Assembly: GCF_017744955.1 (NCBI RefSeq)
Contig: NZ_JAGIAG010000009.1
Location: 50,093-114,092, forward strand
Source: Dokdonella sp.
GTDB lineage: Bacteria > Pseudomonadota > Gammaproteobacteria > Xanthomonadales > Rhodanobacteraceae
DNA length: 64,000 bases
Direction: 5' to 3'
The translations under genes and the position numbers were made by a program. The notes below the pieces were generated by a model, which was given only the letters and a program-made list of their open reading frames with translations, ran no database searches and had not been told where the DNA came from. Positions 33,361-41,053 of the stretch are shown here, piece by piece. The stretch's first letter is position 1. The number at the start of each line of letters is the position of its first letter.

Positions 33361-34011
33361 ATGAAACGCCTGCCCATCGCCATCGCCCTGCTGGCCCTGA
33401 CCTGCACCACCGGCGCGTTCGCGCAAGACGACGTCGACAAGGTCAACGGCGCCATCGACGTGAAGAACGGCGAGCGAGCCGGCAATCTGAGCACGGTCAA
33501 CGGCGGCGTGCGCATCGCCGCTTCCGGCAGCGCCGCCAAGGTGACCACCGTCAACGGCGGCGTGCGGCTCGGCGAGCAGGCTCGCGCTGCCTCCGTGCAG
33601 ACCGTCAACGGCGGCATCAACCTCGACGAGGGCGCGCAGGTGAAAGAGGGCGTCGAGACCGTCAACGGCGGCATCCGCCTCGGCAAGAGCGCCGACGTCG
33701 GTGGCCGCGCCGAGACCGTCAACGGCCGCATCGCGCTCGAAGCCGCGCACATCGGCGGCGGCATCCAGACGGTCGGCGGCGACATCGAGGTCGGTGCCGA
33801 CTCGCGCGTCGAAGGCGGCATCCTGGTCAAGAAGCCGAGCGGCTGGTCCTGGGGTACGCAGCGCAAGCCGCGCATCGTGATCGGCCCGCACGCGACCGTG
33901 CAGGGCACGCTCGAATTCGAACGGGAAGTGGAATTGTTCGTCAGCGACAGCGCGACGATCGGCGCGGTGAAGGGCGCGACGGTGCAGAAGTTCTCCGGCA
34001 ACCAGCCCTGA
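33361..34011 (+). CDS. Exported TVNGG-repeat protein, beta-helix-like
   Basis: A 216-residue exported protein with a clear signal peptide (MKRLPIAIALLALTCTTGAFA, cut before QDD). The mature part is built of seven rungs of 18-19 residues, each opening with (T)VNGGI/V and a short strand: VNGAIDV, VNGGVRI, VNGGVRL, VNGGINL, VNGGIRL, VNGRIAL, VGGDIEV. Such spacing predicts a small right-handed parallel beta-helix, as in bactofilins or DUF4097-type proteins, but the sequence is not one I can place in a named family. A capping part follows (GWSWGTQRKPRIVIGPHATV and the strands QGTLEFEREVELFV). GGAGAATCCGC precedes the ATG. It stands alone, ending at a strong hairpin. Confidence 0.8.
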   Translation: MKRLPIAIALLALTCTTGAFAQDDVDKVNGAIDVKNGERAGNLSTVNGGVRIAASGSAAKVTTVNGGVRLGEQARAASVQTVNGGINLDEGAQVKEGVETVNGGIRLGKSADVGGRAETVNGRIALEAAHIGGGIQTVGGDIEVGADSRVEGGILVKKPSGWSWGTQRKPRIVIGPHATVQGTLEFEREVELFVSDSATIGAVKGATVQKFSGNQP

Positions 34012-34022
34012 TTTCCGGCATC

Positions 34023-34057
34023 CGGCTCGCCGTCCGCTGACGCAGGACGGCGAGCCG
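34023..34057. terminator. Strong bidirectional hairpin
   Basis: GGCTCGCCGTCC and GGACGGCGAGCC pair perfectly over 12 bp (13 with the closing C-G) around a 9-base loop, in the 64-bp gap between two convergent genes. No T-run on either side. The position and perfection suggest a shared transcription end. Confidence 0.65.
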
Positions 34058-34075
34058 CTATTCCTCGCAGGCGCC

Positions 34076-35920
34076 TTACTTCTTCTCCAGCGCCTTCTCG
34101 ATGCTGGCCTGGGTCATCGGGTGGTAGCCCGGCTTGGCCTTGGCGTAGACCTGCTTGGCGAACGCCTTGCCGTCCGGCGTCTTCACCAGCGCCTCGTACA
34201 ACGGCACCACCAGGTAGCGACGGCCGATGCACGTCATGTACTTGGCCATTTCCGCGCGCGCCGGCCGGTAGTCGCCGCCGATCGCGGCGAGATACCAGCG
34301 CCGCGCGATCTCGGCGTTCGGCGACCCGTTGAGATGCCAGGCCTGGTCGAGCGCGGCGAGCTGTTCGGTCGTCAGTTTCTCCGGCAGGCCGTCGAGGAAG
34401 TACATCCACTCGTGCGTGTTCCAGTCCTTCGCGCCGAGATCGGCGGCCTTGCGCGTCCCGGCCAGCCACTCCTTGCGCGCGGCGGCGATCGCCTCCAGGC
34501 GCTGCGAGGTCGGCACCGGCGCGTCGTCCGGCACGCCCGGCTGGTAGATCCACTGCTTGACCTCGTCCAGGCTCATCTTGCCCGGATGCTTGTCGATGAG
34601 GTTCGCCTGCAGGTATTCGAGCATCTGTTCGGTGGTGATGCTCTGGAACGCGAAGTGGTCGAAATAGTCGCGCAGGTACGGATCGAACACCTCGCGGCCG
34701 AAACGCGCTTCCAGCGTGCGCAGCAGCCAGGCGCCCTTGACGTAGGCGTAGTTCGACGCCGCGTCGTCGGCGTCGTCGACGTCGGAAACCAGGCGCTGCT
34801 GCGCCGGCGGGGTTTCCTTCATCTCGCGGCGCAGGGCGTCGGCGGCGGTGATGAATTCCTCATCGGCCGGCGCCTTGCCGTAGACGGCTTCGACGATGCG
34901 GTTCTCGACGTAGGTAGTGAAGCCCTCGTTGAGCCACATGTGCTTCCAGCTCGCATTGGTGACGAGGTTGCCCGACCAGGAATGCGCCAGCTCGTGCGCG
35001 ACCAGCGAGACCAGGCTCTTGTCGCCGACGATCACCGTCGGCGTGGCGAAGGTCAGGCGCGGATTTTCCATGCCGCCGAACGGGAAACTCGGCGGCAGCA
35101 CGAGGATGTCGTAGCGGCCCCAGCGGTACGGTCCGTACAGCTTCTCGGTCGTCTCGATCATCTTCTCGGTGTCGGAGAACTCCTTCGCCGCCGCCTCGAC
35201 CACCGACGGTTCGGCGTAGACCGCGCTGCGCGGTCCGGTCTCGCGCACGGCGATGTCGCCGGCCGCGATGGCGAGCAGGTACGACGGGATCGGCTGCTCC
35301 ATCGCGAAGCGGAAGTCGCCGTCGAGCGCGTGCTTGACGTCGTTGTTCGCGCTCATCACCACGCGCAGTTCCTTCGGGCCGCGCACGTGCGCGGTATAGG
35401 TGAAGCGCACTGCCGGGGTGTCCTGCAGCGGCACCCAGCTGCGCGCATGGATCGACTGCGACTGCGAGTACATGAACGGATGCTTCTTGCCCGCCGTCTG
35501 CGCCGGCGTCATCCACTGCAGGCCCGATGCGGTCGGCGCGCTGCGGTAGTGCACGCGCACGCGCGGCGCCTGCTCGTCCAGCGCGATGCGCAAGGCCGAG
35601 CCGAGCACCGCATCGCGCTTGTCGAGCGTGTAGCGCGCGGCGTGCGCCTCGCCTTTCGCGTCGAGTGCCTCGACGCGTTCGATCGTCAGGTCGCGCGTGT
35701 CGAGCACCAGCGTGCGCGCCGCCGGGTCCTTCCATTCCAGTTGCAGTTCCGCGCTGCCGGAAAGCTCGCGGCGCTTGAAGTCGACGTCCAGGTCGAGCGC
35801 GAGCGAACGCGTGCGCACCGCGTCGACGTTGGCGTAGCTGTGGGGATCGGCGGCGTGGACGGCCGTGGCGGCGACGGCCAGGACCGAGAAGAAAGCGAGA
35901 CGCAGGCAGGACACGGACAT
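34076..35920 (-). CDS. M1-family zinc aminopeptidase (LTA4-hydrolase-like)
   Basis: A 614-residue exported peptidase. A signal peptide (MSVSCLRLAFFSVLAVAATA) precedes the beta-rich N-domain, the exopeptidase loop PFGGMENPRL and the zinc site HELAHSW (about 309) with its third ligand in WLNEGFTTYVE. A helical C-domain of leukotriene-A4-hydrolase type follows (MSLDEVKQWIYQPGVP). It should trim N-terminal residues from peptides in the periplasm or outside the cell. The frame is open to 36217, but the ATG at 35920 starts the signal peptide; GAGGA touches that ATG, which is an unusually short spacing. Confidence 0.92.
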   Translation of the reverse strand: MSVSCLRLAFFSVLAVAATAVHAADPHSYANVDAVRTRSLALDLDVDFKRRELSGSAELQLEWKDPAARTLVLDTRDLTIERVEALDAKGEAHAARYTLDKRDAVLGSALRIALDEQAPRVRVHYRSAPTASGLQWMTPAQTAGKKHPFMYSQSQSIHARSWVPLQDTPAVRFTYTAHVRGPKELRVVMSANNDVKHALDGDFRFAMEQPIPSYLLAIAAGDIAVRETGPRSAVYAEPSVVEAAAKEFSDTEKMIETTEKLYGPYRWGRYDILVLPPSFPFGGMENPRLTFATPTVIVGDKSLVSLVAHELAHSWSGNLVTNASWKHMWLNEGFTTYVENRIVEAVYGKAPADEEFITAADALRREMKETPPAQQRLVSDVDDADDAASNYAYVKGAWLLRTLEARFGREVFDPYLRDYFDHFAFQSITTEQMLEYLQANLIDKHPGKMSLDEVKQWIYQPGVPDDAPVPTSQRLEAIAAARKEWLAGTRKAADLGAKDWNTHEWMYFLDGLPEKLTTEQLAALDQAWHLNGSPNAEIARRWYLAAIGGDYRPARAEMAKYMTCIGRRYLVVPLYEALVKTPDGKAFAKQVYAKAKPGYHPMTQASIEKALEKK

Positions 35921-36276
35921 TCCTCGTAGTCGATGCGGGAGAACGGCGACGCGCTCGGCGTCGCGAGGTCCGCGCATTGTCGCCGAAAGCCGCCGGCCGC
36001 GCAGGCCGACCGCCTGCCGCGTCCGGCGGCGGCTGCGCGACCGGCGCTTTTTCGCCGCGATCCCGGGCCGGCGCGACACTTGTTTGCAATGCCCGGCTGC
36101 GAATGACGAAGGCAGCCCGGTTCCACGAATTGCAAAACTGGAAAATTTCGCATCGGTGATTTTCGCGAAACAAAAAAGATCGCCGGTTTCCGAATTTTTC
36201 ACGCGCGGATCACGCACGTCCTTTCAAGGTAGGAAGGCGCGCGGGGGCGCGCAGAGCCGAAACGTTGCGCAGAGCC
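35921..36276. promoter_or_regulatory. Divergent noncoding region with AT-rich island
   Basis: This 356-bp gap between the M1 peptidase and luxR-type genes has no convincing ORF. Its peptidase-proximal half is GC-rich. Bases about 36110-36220 form an AT-rich island with runs such as GAAAATTTCG and CAAAAAAGAT, the only such patch nearby. A 10-bp palindrome TTTCGCGAAA lies at 36161-36170. This is the expected place for both promoters and for a binding site of the adjacent LuxR protein, though I cannot match the classic 20-bp lux box. Confidence 0.45.
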
Positions 36277-36987
36277 ATGGCATCGACTCTTCAACTCATG
36301 CAGACCCTGCTCGTGTGCGATTCGCACGAGCAACTCCATCACAGCGGCAGCGAGTGCGCTCGCAGGCTCGGCTACGACGCCTGGGTGTACGCGATGATGC
36401 CGGCCGGCGGAGCGGAGGTGCCGTATCTGTGCGGCTCCCTGCCCTCGACCTGGTACTCCGACCATTTCAAGCACGGCCACGGTGCGGCCGATCCGGTGTT
36501 CGCGCACTGCCGGCGTCATCTGACGCCGCTGATCTGGAACGTCGAGAACGTCCGGGACGACGAGGATCCCGACTGCCCGGTCTTCTTCCGGGACGCCGCC
36601 GACATCGGCCTGCGCTACGGCGTCAGCGTGCCGATCCACGGTTTCGGCTGCCAATGGGGCGTGCTCGCGCTGGCCAGCTCGCAGGCGCCGCCGCGCACGG
36701 CGATGCGCCGCCTCGCCGACGCGCAGCTGTTCGCCACCTTCGTGCACGAGGCCGGCCATCGTCTCGCCAACGCGATCGAGAGCGAGCACGTTCGCCTGAC
36801 CGAACGCGAACGCGAATGCCTGCGCTGGACCGCCGGCGGCAAGACCGGTTGGGAGATCAGCCAGGTGCTCGGCATCTCAGAGCGCACCGTCGTGTTCCAT
36901 CTCGAGAACGCCGCCCGCAAGTTCGGCGTGTTCGGCCGCCGCCAGGCGGCGGCGCGGGCGATCGCGTTGCAGATGATTTCACTCTGA
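36277..36987 (+). CDS. LuxR-family regulator with autoinducer-binding domain (solo)
   Basis: A 236-residue transcription regulator. The N-terminal autoinducer-binding domain (about 15-160) keeps the Trp in STWYSDHF, the Asp-Pro pair in GAADPVFAHC, the Trp in TPLIWNV and the Gly in RYGVSVPIHGFG. The tyrosine that follows the first Trp four residues later in LasR is Phe here. The C-terminal HTH is complete (LTERERECLRWTAGGKTGWE, VLGISERTVVFHLENAARKF). No luxI-type synthase is in the window, so it is a solo that may sense foreign or host-derived signals. The frame also allows a TTG start at 36265; ATG 36277 is preferred. Confidence 0.88.
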   Translation: MASTLQLMQTLLVCDSHEQLHHSGSECARRLGYDAWVYAMMPAGGAEVPYLCGSLPSTWYSDHFKHGHGAADPVFAHCRRHLTPLIWNVENVRDDEDPDCPVFFRDAADIGLRYGVSVPIHGFGCQWGVLALASSQAPPRTAMRRLADAQLFATFVHEAGHRLANAIESEHVRLTERERECLRWTAGGKTGWEISQVLGISERTVVFHLENAARKFGVFGRRQAAARAIALQMISL

Positions 36988-37001
36988 ATGCGTGCGCGCG
37001 T

Positions 37002-37472
37002 TCACAGGCTCGGCTTCGCCACCATCAGCCAATAGCTCGCAACGACCGCGATGAAGGCAGGCCACCCGAGCAGAAACCAGCGTCGCATGGTGAGGTGGTA
37101 TTCCGGCGGCAACGGACCACCTTCGCGCACGGCGGCAACCGCGAGATCGCGCAGCCGGAACTGCAGCACGACGACCGGAATCCAGCATGCACCGGCGACG
37201 AGATAGAGCGCCAGCGTCGCGACGATCCAGAAGGAACTGAGATCGAAACCGGCCAGATGCGCGAGCGCGAAGCCGCTCAGCGGCTGCACGATCACCGCCG
37301 GCGTCGTGAACCACCAATCGGCTCGAACGGTCAGCCGCGCCACGCGCGCGATCGCGGCGACATCGCCGCTGCGATACGTGAACCACTGGAAGAACGCCGT
37401 GCCGAGCCCGGTCCCGAACAACAGGGCGGCCGAGACGATGTGAAGCGTCTTCAGCAAGGCATAGGTATTCAT
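37002..37472 (-). CDS. DUF2269 integral membrane protein
   Basis: A 156-residue protein with four predicted membrane helices (LKTLHIVSAALLFGTGLGTA, TTPAVIVQPLSGFALAHLAG, WIVATLALYLVAGACWIPVV and RWFLLGWPAFIAVVASYW). Early His/Gly pattern HIVSAALLFG resembles haem-bearing or DoxX-like small membrane proteins and is typical of DUF2269. Function is unknown. The start overlaps the stop of the SDR-DoxX gene by 4 bp (ATGA), and CGGAGGAGCGCCG is a good ribosome site, so the two are one operon. Confidence 0.85.
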   Translation of the reverse strand: MNTYALLKTLHIVSAALLFGTGLGTAFFQWFTYRSGDVAAIARVARLTVRADWWFTTPAVIVQPLSGFALAHLAGFDLSSFWIVATLALYLVAGACWIPVVVLQFRLRDLAVAAVREGGPLPPEYHLTMRRWFLLGWPAFIAVVASYWLMVAKPSL

Positions 37473-38800
37473 CGGCGCTCCTCCGTCGCCAGCAACAGGA
37501 CCAGCGCGGCGAACAGAGGGAGATTCTTCAGTAGGCCGCCGAACGGATCGAGCCAGCTCTTCGGCCAGAGGAAGCCGATCACGACCGTGTAGCCGGCGAG
37601 CATCGTCAGCATCGCGCCGAGTACCCAGCGCGGTCGCCAGCGCGCTAGACACAGTCCACCCAGCAGCAGGTCGGCCGCACCGCTCGCTCGCGCCAGCCAC
37701 AGTACCGATGCGCTGGCCGGCCCTCCGATCGCCGCGGCGACATCGGCGGCAGAAGACGTCAAGCCGACCACTCCGGAACCGATCCACAGCAACGCCAAGG
37801 CGATACGCAATAACGGCAACCCAAAGTACAGCCTTGCAGCCAGGCGATCCTGCGTCTGTGCCGGAACCTCCGCCAAGGCGACCTCCAGCGCACGCGCGCT
37901 GACACCCAGGCGGTCGCGCACCTGCGTCCATGCATCCGGTGCAGCGACATTGCCGCGCTCGAGCATGCGCTGCATCGTCAGGCCGAGCGGCCCACGGAAA
38001 CAATGCTCGCCGATACGCGTGCCGACCCGGACCAAGCCGACAGGAATCCGCCACTCACGCGCAGCCGGAAAGCCGAGCCAACGTCGCCAGATGCGCAAAT
38101 ATTCGGCCAGCGTCACGACCTGCGGGCCACCGATCTCCATGACTCCGCACTGCGGCTCCTTTCGCACGATTGCCGCAGCAACGATCCGGCCGAGGTCTTC
38201 CAGCAACACCGGTTGCAAGCGTTGAGCTCCGCCGCTCGGCAGCAGCAGCATCCCCGGCAACGCGGCCAGCGCACGCAACAGGGAAGTCCCGCCGTAGGAA
38301 CCACGCGGACTGCAGACTACCGATGGCCGCAGCACCAGCGCATCGAGATCGAGGCGCAAGAGGTCCGTGTCGCAGCGATGCTTGGACGCGACGAACTCGC
38401 CGTCCGCAGGGTCGCCGAGCGCGGAGATCTGGACGACGCGCCGCACGCCGGCCTTGGAACAAGCGCTAAACAAGGCCAACGGCGCTTCCACGTGCACCGC
38501 CTCGAACGTGTCGGCACCACGCGGGCGCAGGATGCCAGCCGCGTTCACAACAGCGTCGATTCCGTCCAGTCGCTGCGACCAGACGGCCTCGTCCACGTCC
38601 TCAGCCATGTCGCAGACGACGACGGACTGGTCTGCCGCTGGTGCACCCATGCGAGCGTGACGGACACAGCGGACCACTTCGCAACCGTGCACGCGCAACG
38701 CCGCGTCGATCGCCGAGCCGATGAAGCCGTGCGCGCCGACCAGGAGGACTCGCGGAGAGGCGCGTTCCGTTCCGACGACACCCCCGCCGTCTGGATTCAC
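37469..38800 (-). CDS. SDR-type NAD(P)-binding domain fused to DoxX-like membrane domain
   Basis: A 443-residue fusion. The first about 300 residues form an atypical short-chain dehydrogenase/NmrA-like fold with VLLVGAHGFIGSAIDAAL (GxxGxxG), VNAAGILRPRG, VVQISALGDPAD and FVASKHRCD, where the usual YxxxK reads FxxxK. The last about 130 residues are a four-helix DoxX_3-like membrane domain (LLRIALALLWIGSGVVGLTS, GAMLTMLAGYTVVIGFLWP). Such fusions are predicted membrane-bound oxidoreductases without known substrate. The gene reads less GC-rich than its neighbours, hinting at transfer. It overlaps the kinase-like gene upstream and DUF2269 downstream, each by 4 bp. Confidence 0.85.
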   Translation of the reverse strand: MNPDGGGVVGTERASPRVLLVGAHGFIGSAIDAALRVHGCEVVRCVRHARMGAPAADQSVVVCDMAEDVDEAVWSQRLDGIDAVVNAAGILRPRGADTFEAVHVEAPLALFSACSKAGVRRVVQISALGDPADGEFVASKHRCDTDLLRLDLDALVLRPSVVCSPRGSYGGTSLLRALAALPGMLLLPSGGAQRLQPVLLEDLGRIVAAAIVRKEPQCGVMEIGGPQVVTLAEYLRIWRRWLGFPAAREWRIPVGLVRVGTRIGEHCFRGPLGLTMQRMLERGNVAAPDAWTQVRDRLGVSARALEVALAEVPAQTQDRLAARLYFGLPLLRIALALLWIGSGVVGLTSSAADVAAAIGGPASASVLWLARASGAADLLLGGLCLARWRPRWVLGAMLTMLAGYTVVIGFLWPKSWLDPFGGLLKNLPLFAALVLLLATEERR

Positions 38801-39621
38801 CCGAGCTCCGCCAACGCCATTTCAGCAACCGCCAGATCGGCCTCCGGCTCGTCGCCGTCGCCGATGATCCAGGCGGCGGACAGGCAGGCGAAGGCGAGCG
38901 TCCATTGCAGCAGCCGTTCGCGGTCGATCCCGGCGGCTTCGACGATGAGATCGACGCGACCGGCGAACAGCTCGCGCTTCAGATCGACGTCCTCGTGCGG
39001 GTCCGGATTGCGCATCATGTTGACGAAGTCGAAGCCGCGCTCGCCGTGAAGGCGCATCGGATCGATCGCCAGCCAGCCGCGTTCGGCGCCGTCGAGCACG
39101 TTGTCGTGATGCAGGTCGCCGTGCAGGGTGACGATCTCGCGCGGCGCGGCGAACAGCTCGTCCGCGATTGCGGCGGCGCGTGCGAGGATGCCGCCGTGCG
39201 TACGCGCGACGGGAGCCAGCGGGGCGAACCAATCCCGCAACGGCAGCAACTGTTCCGGCAGCGGCCGCGCGCGCGGGGCGTGCAGGCGCGCGGCGGCGGC
39301 GCAGAGAATGCGGATCGCTTCGCCGTCCCGGCCTTCGAGCGTCATCCGCGCCAGCGAACGGGTGCCCATCGCGCGCTCGAGCAGGAGCGCGTCGCCCTCG
39401 TGCGCGAACACGCGCGCAGCGCCCTCGCCGCCCCAGTATTCCATCAGCAGCCAGGCCCAGCGCGTGTCCGGCTCGCGCGCGATCTTCAGCATCGCCGGCG
39501 CGCCGGCGTACCGCACCGGCAGCAGATCGCTGCAATGGGTCGAGATCGACGCACCGTCCGGGTGCAGGTTCCAGCGCGACAGCCATTCGTCGAAGATCGA
39601 CGGAACGACCTCGCGATTCAT
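38797..39621 (-). CDS. APH(6)/hydroxyurea-type phosphotransferase
   Basis: A 274-residue kinase-fold protein of the aminoglycoside 6-phosphotransferase/hydroxyurea phosphotransferase family. Signatures are the N-terminal LPVRYAGAPAMLKIAREPDT with the ATP-binding Lys, the catalytic loop TLHGDLHHDNVLDG (Asp as base) and the metal-binding segment WLAIDPMRLHGERGFD. Acquired members inactivate streptomycin, but many chromosomal members are intrinsic genes with no shown resistance. It is the first gene of an overlapping operon with the SDR-DoxX and DUF2269 genes, an odd setting for a resistance determinant. It follows ubiE on the same strand side without overlap. Confidence 0.85.
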   Translation of the reverse strand: MNREVVPSIFDEWLSRWNLHPDGASISTHCSDLLPVRYAGAPAMLKIAREPDTRWAWLLMEYWGGEGAARVFAHEGDALLLERAMGTRSLARMTLEGRDGEAIRILCAAAARLHAPRARPLPEQLLPLRDWFAPLAPVARTHGGILARAAAIADELFAAPREIVTLHGDLHHDNVLDGAERGWLAIDPMRLHGERGFDFVNMMRNPDPHEDVDLKRELFAGRVDLIVEAAGIDRERLLQWTLAFACLSAAWIIGDGDEPEADLAVAEMALAELG

Positions 39622-39631
39622 CGTCCGGCGC

Positions 39632-40396
39632 TCAAACGCGATAGCCGCGGTGAATCGCGACGATGCCGGCGGACAGGTTGCGCACGTCGACGCGCGCGAG
39701 GCCGGCCGTTTCCATCATCGCCTTCAGCGTTTCCTGGTCCGGATGCTTGCGGATCGACTCGGCGAGATAGCGATAGCTCGCCTCGTCGCCGGCGATCAGC
39801 CGGCCGATGCGCGGCAGCACCTGGAAGGAATGGAAGTCGTACAGGGGCTTGAGGAATTCCGCGCGTACCGCGGAGAACTCCAGCACCAGGGCGCGGCCGC
39901 CGATCTTCAGCACGCGGTGGATCTCGGCCAGCGCGCGTTCCTTGCGCGTGACGTTGCGCAGGCCGAACGCCATCGTGACGCAGTCGAAGCTGCGGTCCGG
40001 GAACGGCAGCGCCTCGGCGTTCATCTGCGACCAGTCCAGCCCGCGCGACATGCCGCGGTCGAGCAGGCGGTCGCGGCCGACGCGCAGCATGTCGCCGTTG
40101 ATGTCGCCGACCACCACGCTGCCGCGCTCGCCGACCTTCGGCAGCAGCAAGGCGGCGATGTCGCCGGTGCCGCCGGCGAGGTCGAGCACGCGGTCGCCCG
40201 CGCGCACGCCGCTGGTGGCGACGAAGTAGCGTTTCCACAGGCGATGCACGCCGAACGACATCAGGTCGTTCATGACGTCGTATTTCTTCGCCACCGAGGT
40301 GAACACCTCGCCGACGAGGCGCGCCTTGTCGGCCTCGGGCACGTCGCGGTAGCCGAAATGGGTGACGCCGGCCTGGTCGTCGGTCGATTCGATCAT
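39632..40396 (-). CDS. ubiE: Ubiquinone/menaquinone C-methyltransferase
   Basis: A 254-residue SAM-dependent methyltransferase that carries out the C-methylation step in ubiquinone (and menaquinone, if made) synthesis. Typical blocks are THFGYRDVPEADKARLVGEV, VAKKYDVMNDLMSFGVHRLW, the SAM loop RVLDLAGGTGDIAALLLP, FDCVTMAFGLRNVTRKERAL and YRYLAESIRKHPDQETLK. Length fits the family (251 in E. coli). ATG 40396 is chosen because TAGGATGCGCGCC supplies a weak Shine-Dalgarno; ATG 40405 is an alternative. No ubiB or ubiJ follows, unlike in enteric bacteria. Confidence 0.97.
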   Translation of the reverse strand: MIESTDDQAGVTHFGYRDVPEADKARLVGEVFTSVAKKYDVMNDLMSFGVHRLWKRYFVATSGVRAGDRVLDLAGGTGDIAALLLPKVGERGSVVVGDINGDMLRVGRDRLLDRGMSRGLDWSQMNAEALPFPDRSFDCVTMAFGLRNVTRKERALAEIHRVLKIGGRALVLEFSAVRAEFLKPLYDFHSFQVLPRIGRLIAGDEASYRYLAESIRKHPDQETLKAMMETAGLARVDVRNLSAGIVAIHRGYRV

Positions 40397-40525
40397 GGCG
40401 CGCATCCTACCGCAGGCGCCGCCGGCCCGCGTTGCGCGGGAGCGCGCCGCTCGCATAATGCGCTCTGGCGGCCCGCCGCGAGCGCGAGCGCGCGGCGATC
40501 CGCCGCGGGTCCGGGGAGTGTCGAC

Positions 40526-41053
40526 ATGCTGGTCTGGTGGGTGAGCGCCGCGGGGCTGCTCGTGGCGGCGGCGGCGATCGTGCTGTTCAACAGGCTCGTC
40601 GCCGCGCGCAACCAGGTGCGCGCCGCCTGGAGCGACATCGACGTGCAGCTCACGCGCCGGCACGACCTGGTGCCGCAGCTCGTCGCGGCGGTGCAGGGCT
40701 ACGCCGGCCACGAGCGCGCGACGCTGACGCTGGCCGCCGAGCTGCGCGCGCGGGCGATGGCGGCGGCGTCGCTGGGCGAGAAGGCGCAACTGGAAGGCGA
40801 GCTCGCCGACCAGGTGCAGCGCATCCTCGCGTTGCAGGAGAGCTATCCGGACCTGAAGGCGAGCGAGAACTTCATCGCGCTGCAGCGCGACCTCGTCGCG
40901 ATCGAGGACCATCTGCAGTACGCGCGCCGCTTCTACAACGGCGCGGTGCGCGACCTCGACGACCGGATCGGGACGTTTCCTTCGCTGCTGGTCGCGCGCG
41001 CGGCGAACTTCCGCCCGGCGGAGTTCTTCCGCCAGCCCGAGAGGCCGCGATGA
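40526..41053 (+). CDS. LemA family protein
   Basis: A 175-residue protein with an N-terminal membrane helix (LLVAAAAIVLFNRLVAARN) and a helical-bundle body of the LemA family. Conserved pieces are QVRAAWSDIDVQLTRRHDLV, VQGYAGHERATL and FIALQRDLVAIEDHLQYARR with FYNGAVRDLDD. The role is unknown; LemA commonly pairs with DUF2207 or TPM-domain proteins. CCGGGGAGTGTCGAC precedes the ATG. It overlaps the next gene by 4 bp. Confidence 0.92.
   Translation: MLVWWVSAAGLLVAAAAIVLFNRLVAARNQVRAAWSDIDVQLTRRHDLVPQLVAAVQGYAGHERATLTLAAELRARAMAAASLGEKAQLEGELADQVQRILALQESYPDLKASENFIALQRDLVAIEDHLQYARRFYNGAVRDLDDRIGTFPSLLVARAANFRPAEFFRQPERPR

Noticed and set aside
36110..36220. Canonical lux box
   Set aside because: No 18-20-bp dyad close to the known consensus could be found; only a 10-bp palindrome.
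38797..39621. Acquired streptomycin resistance gene
   Set aside because: There is no mobile element or resistance cluster, the gene is embedded in an overlapping operon, and many chromosomal homologues confer no resistance. Only the family call is kept.
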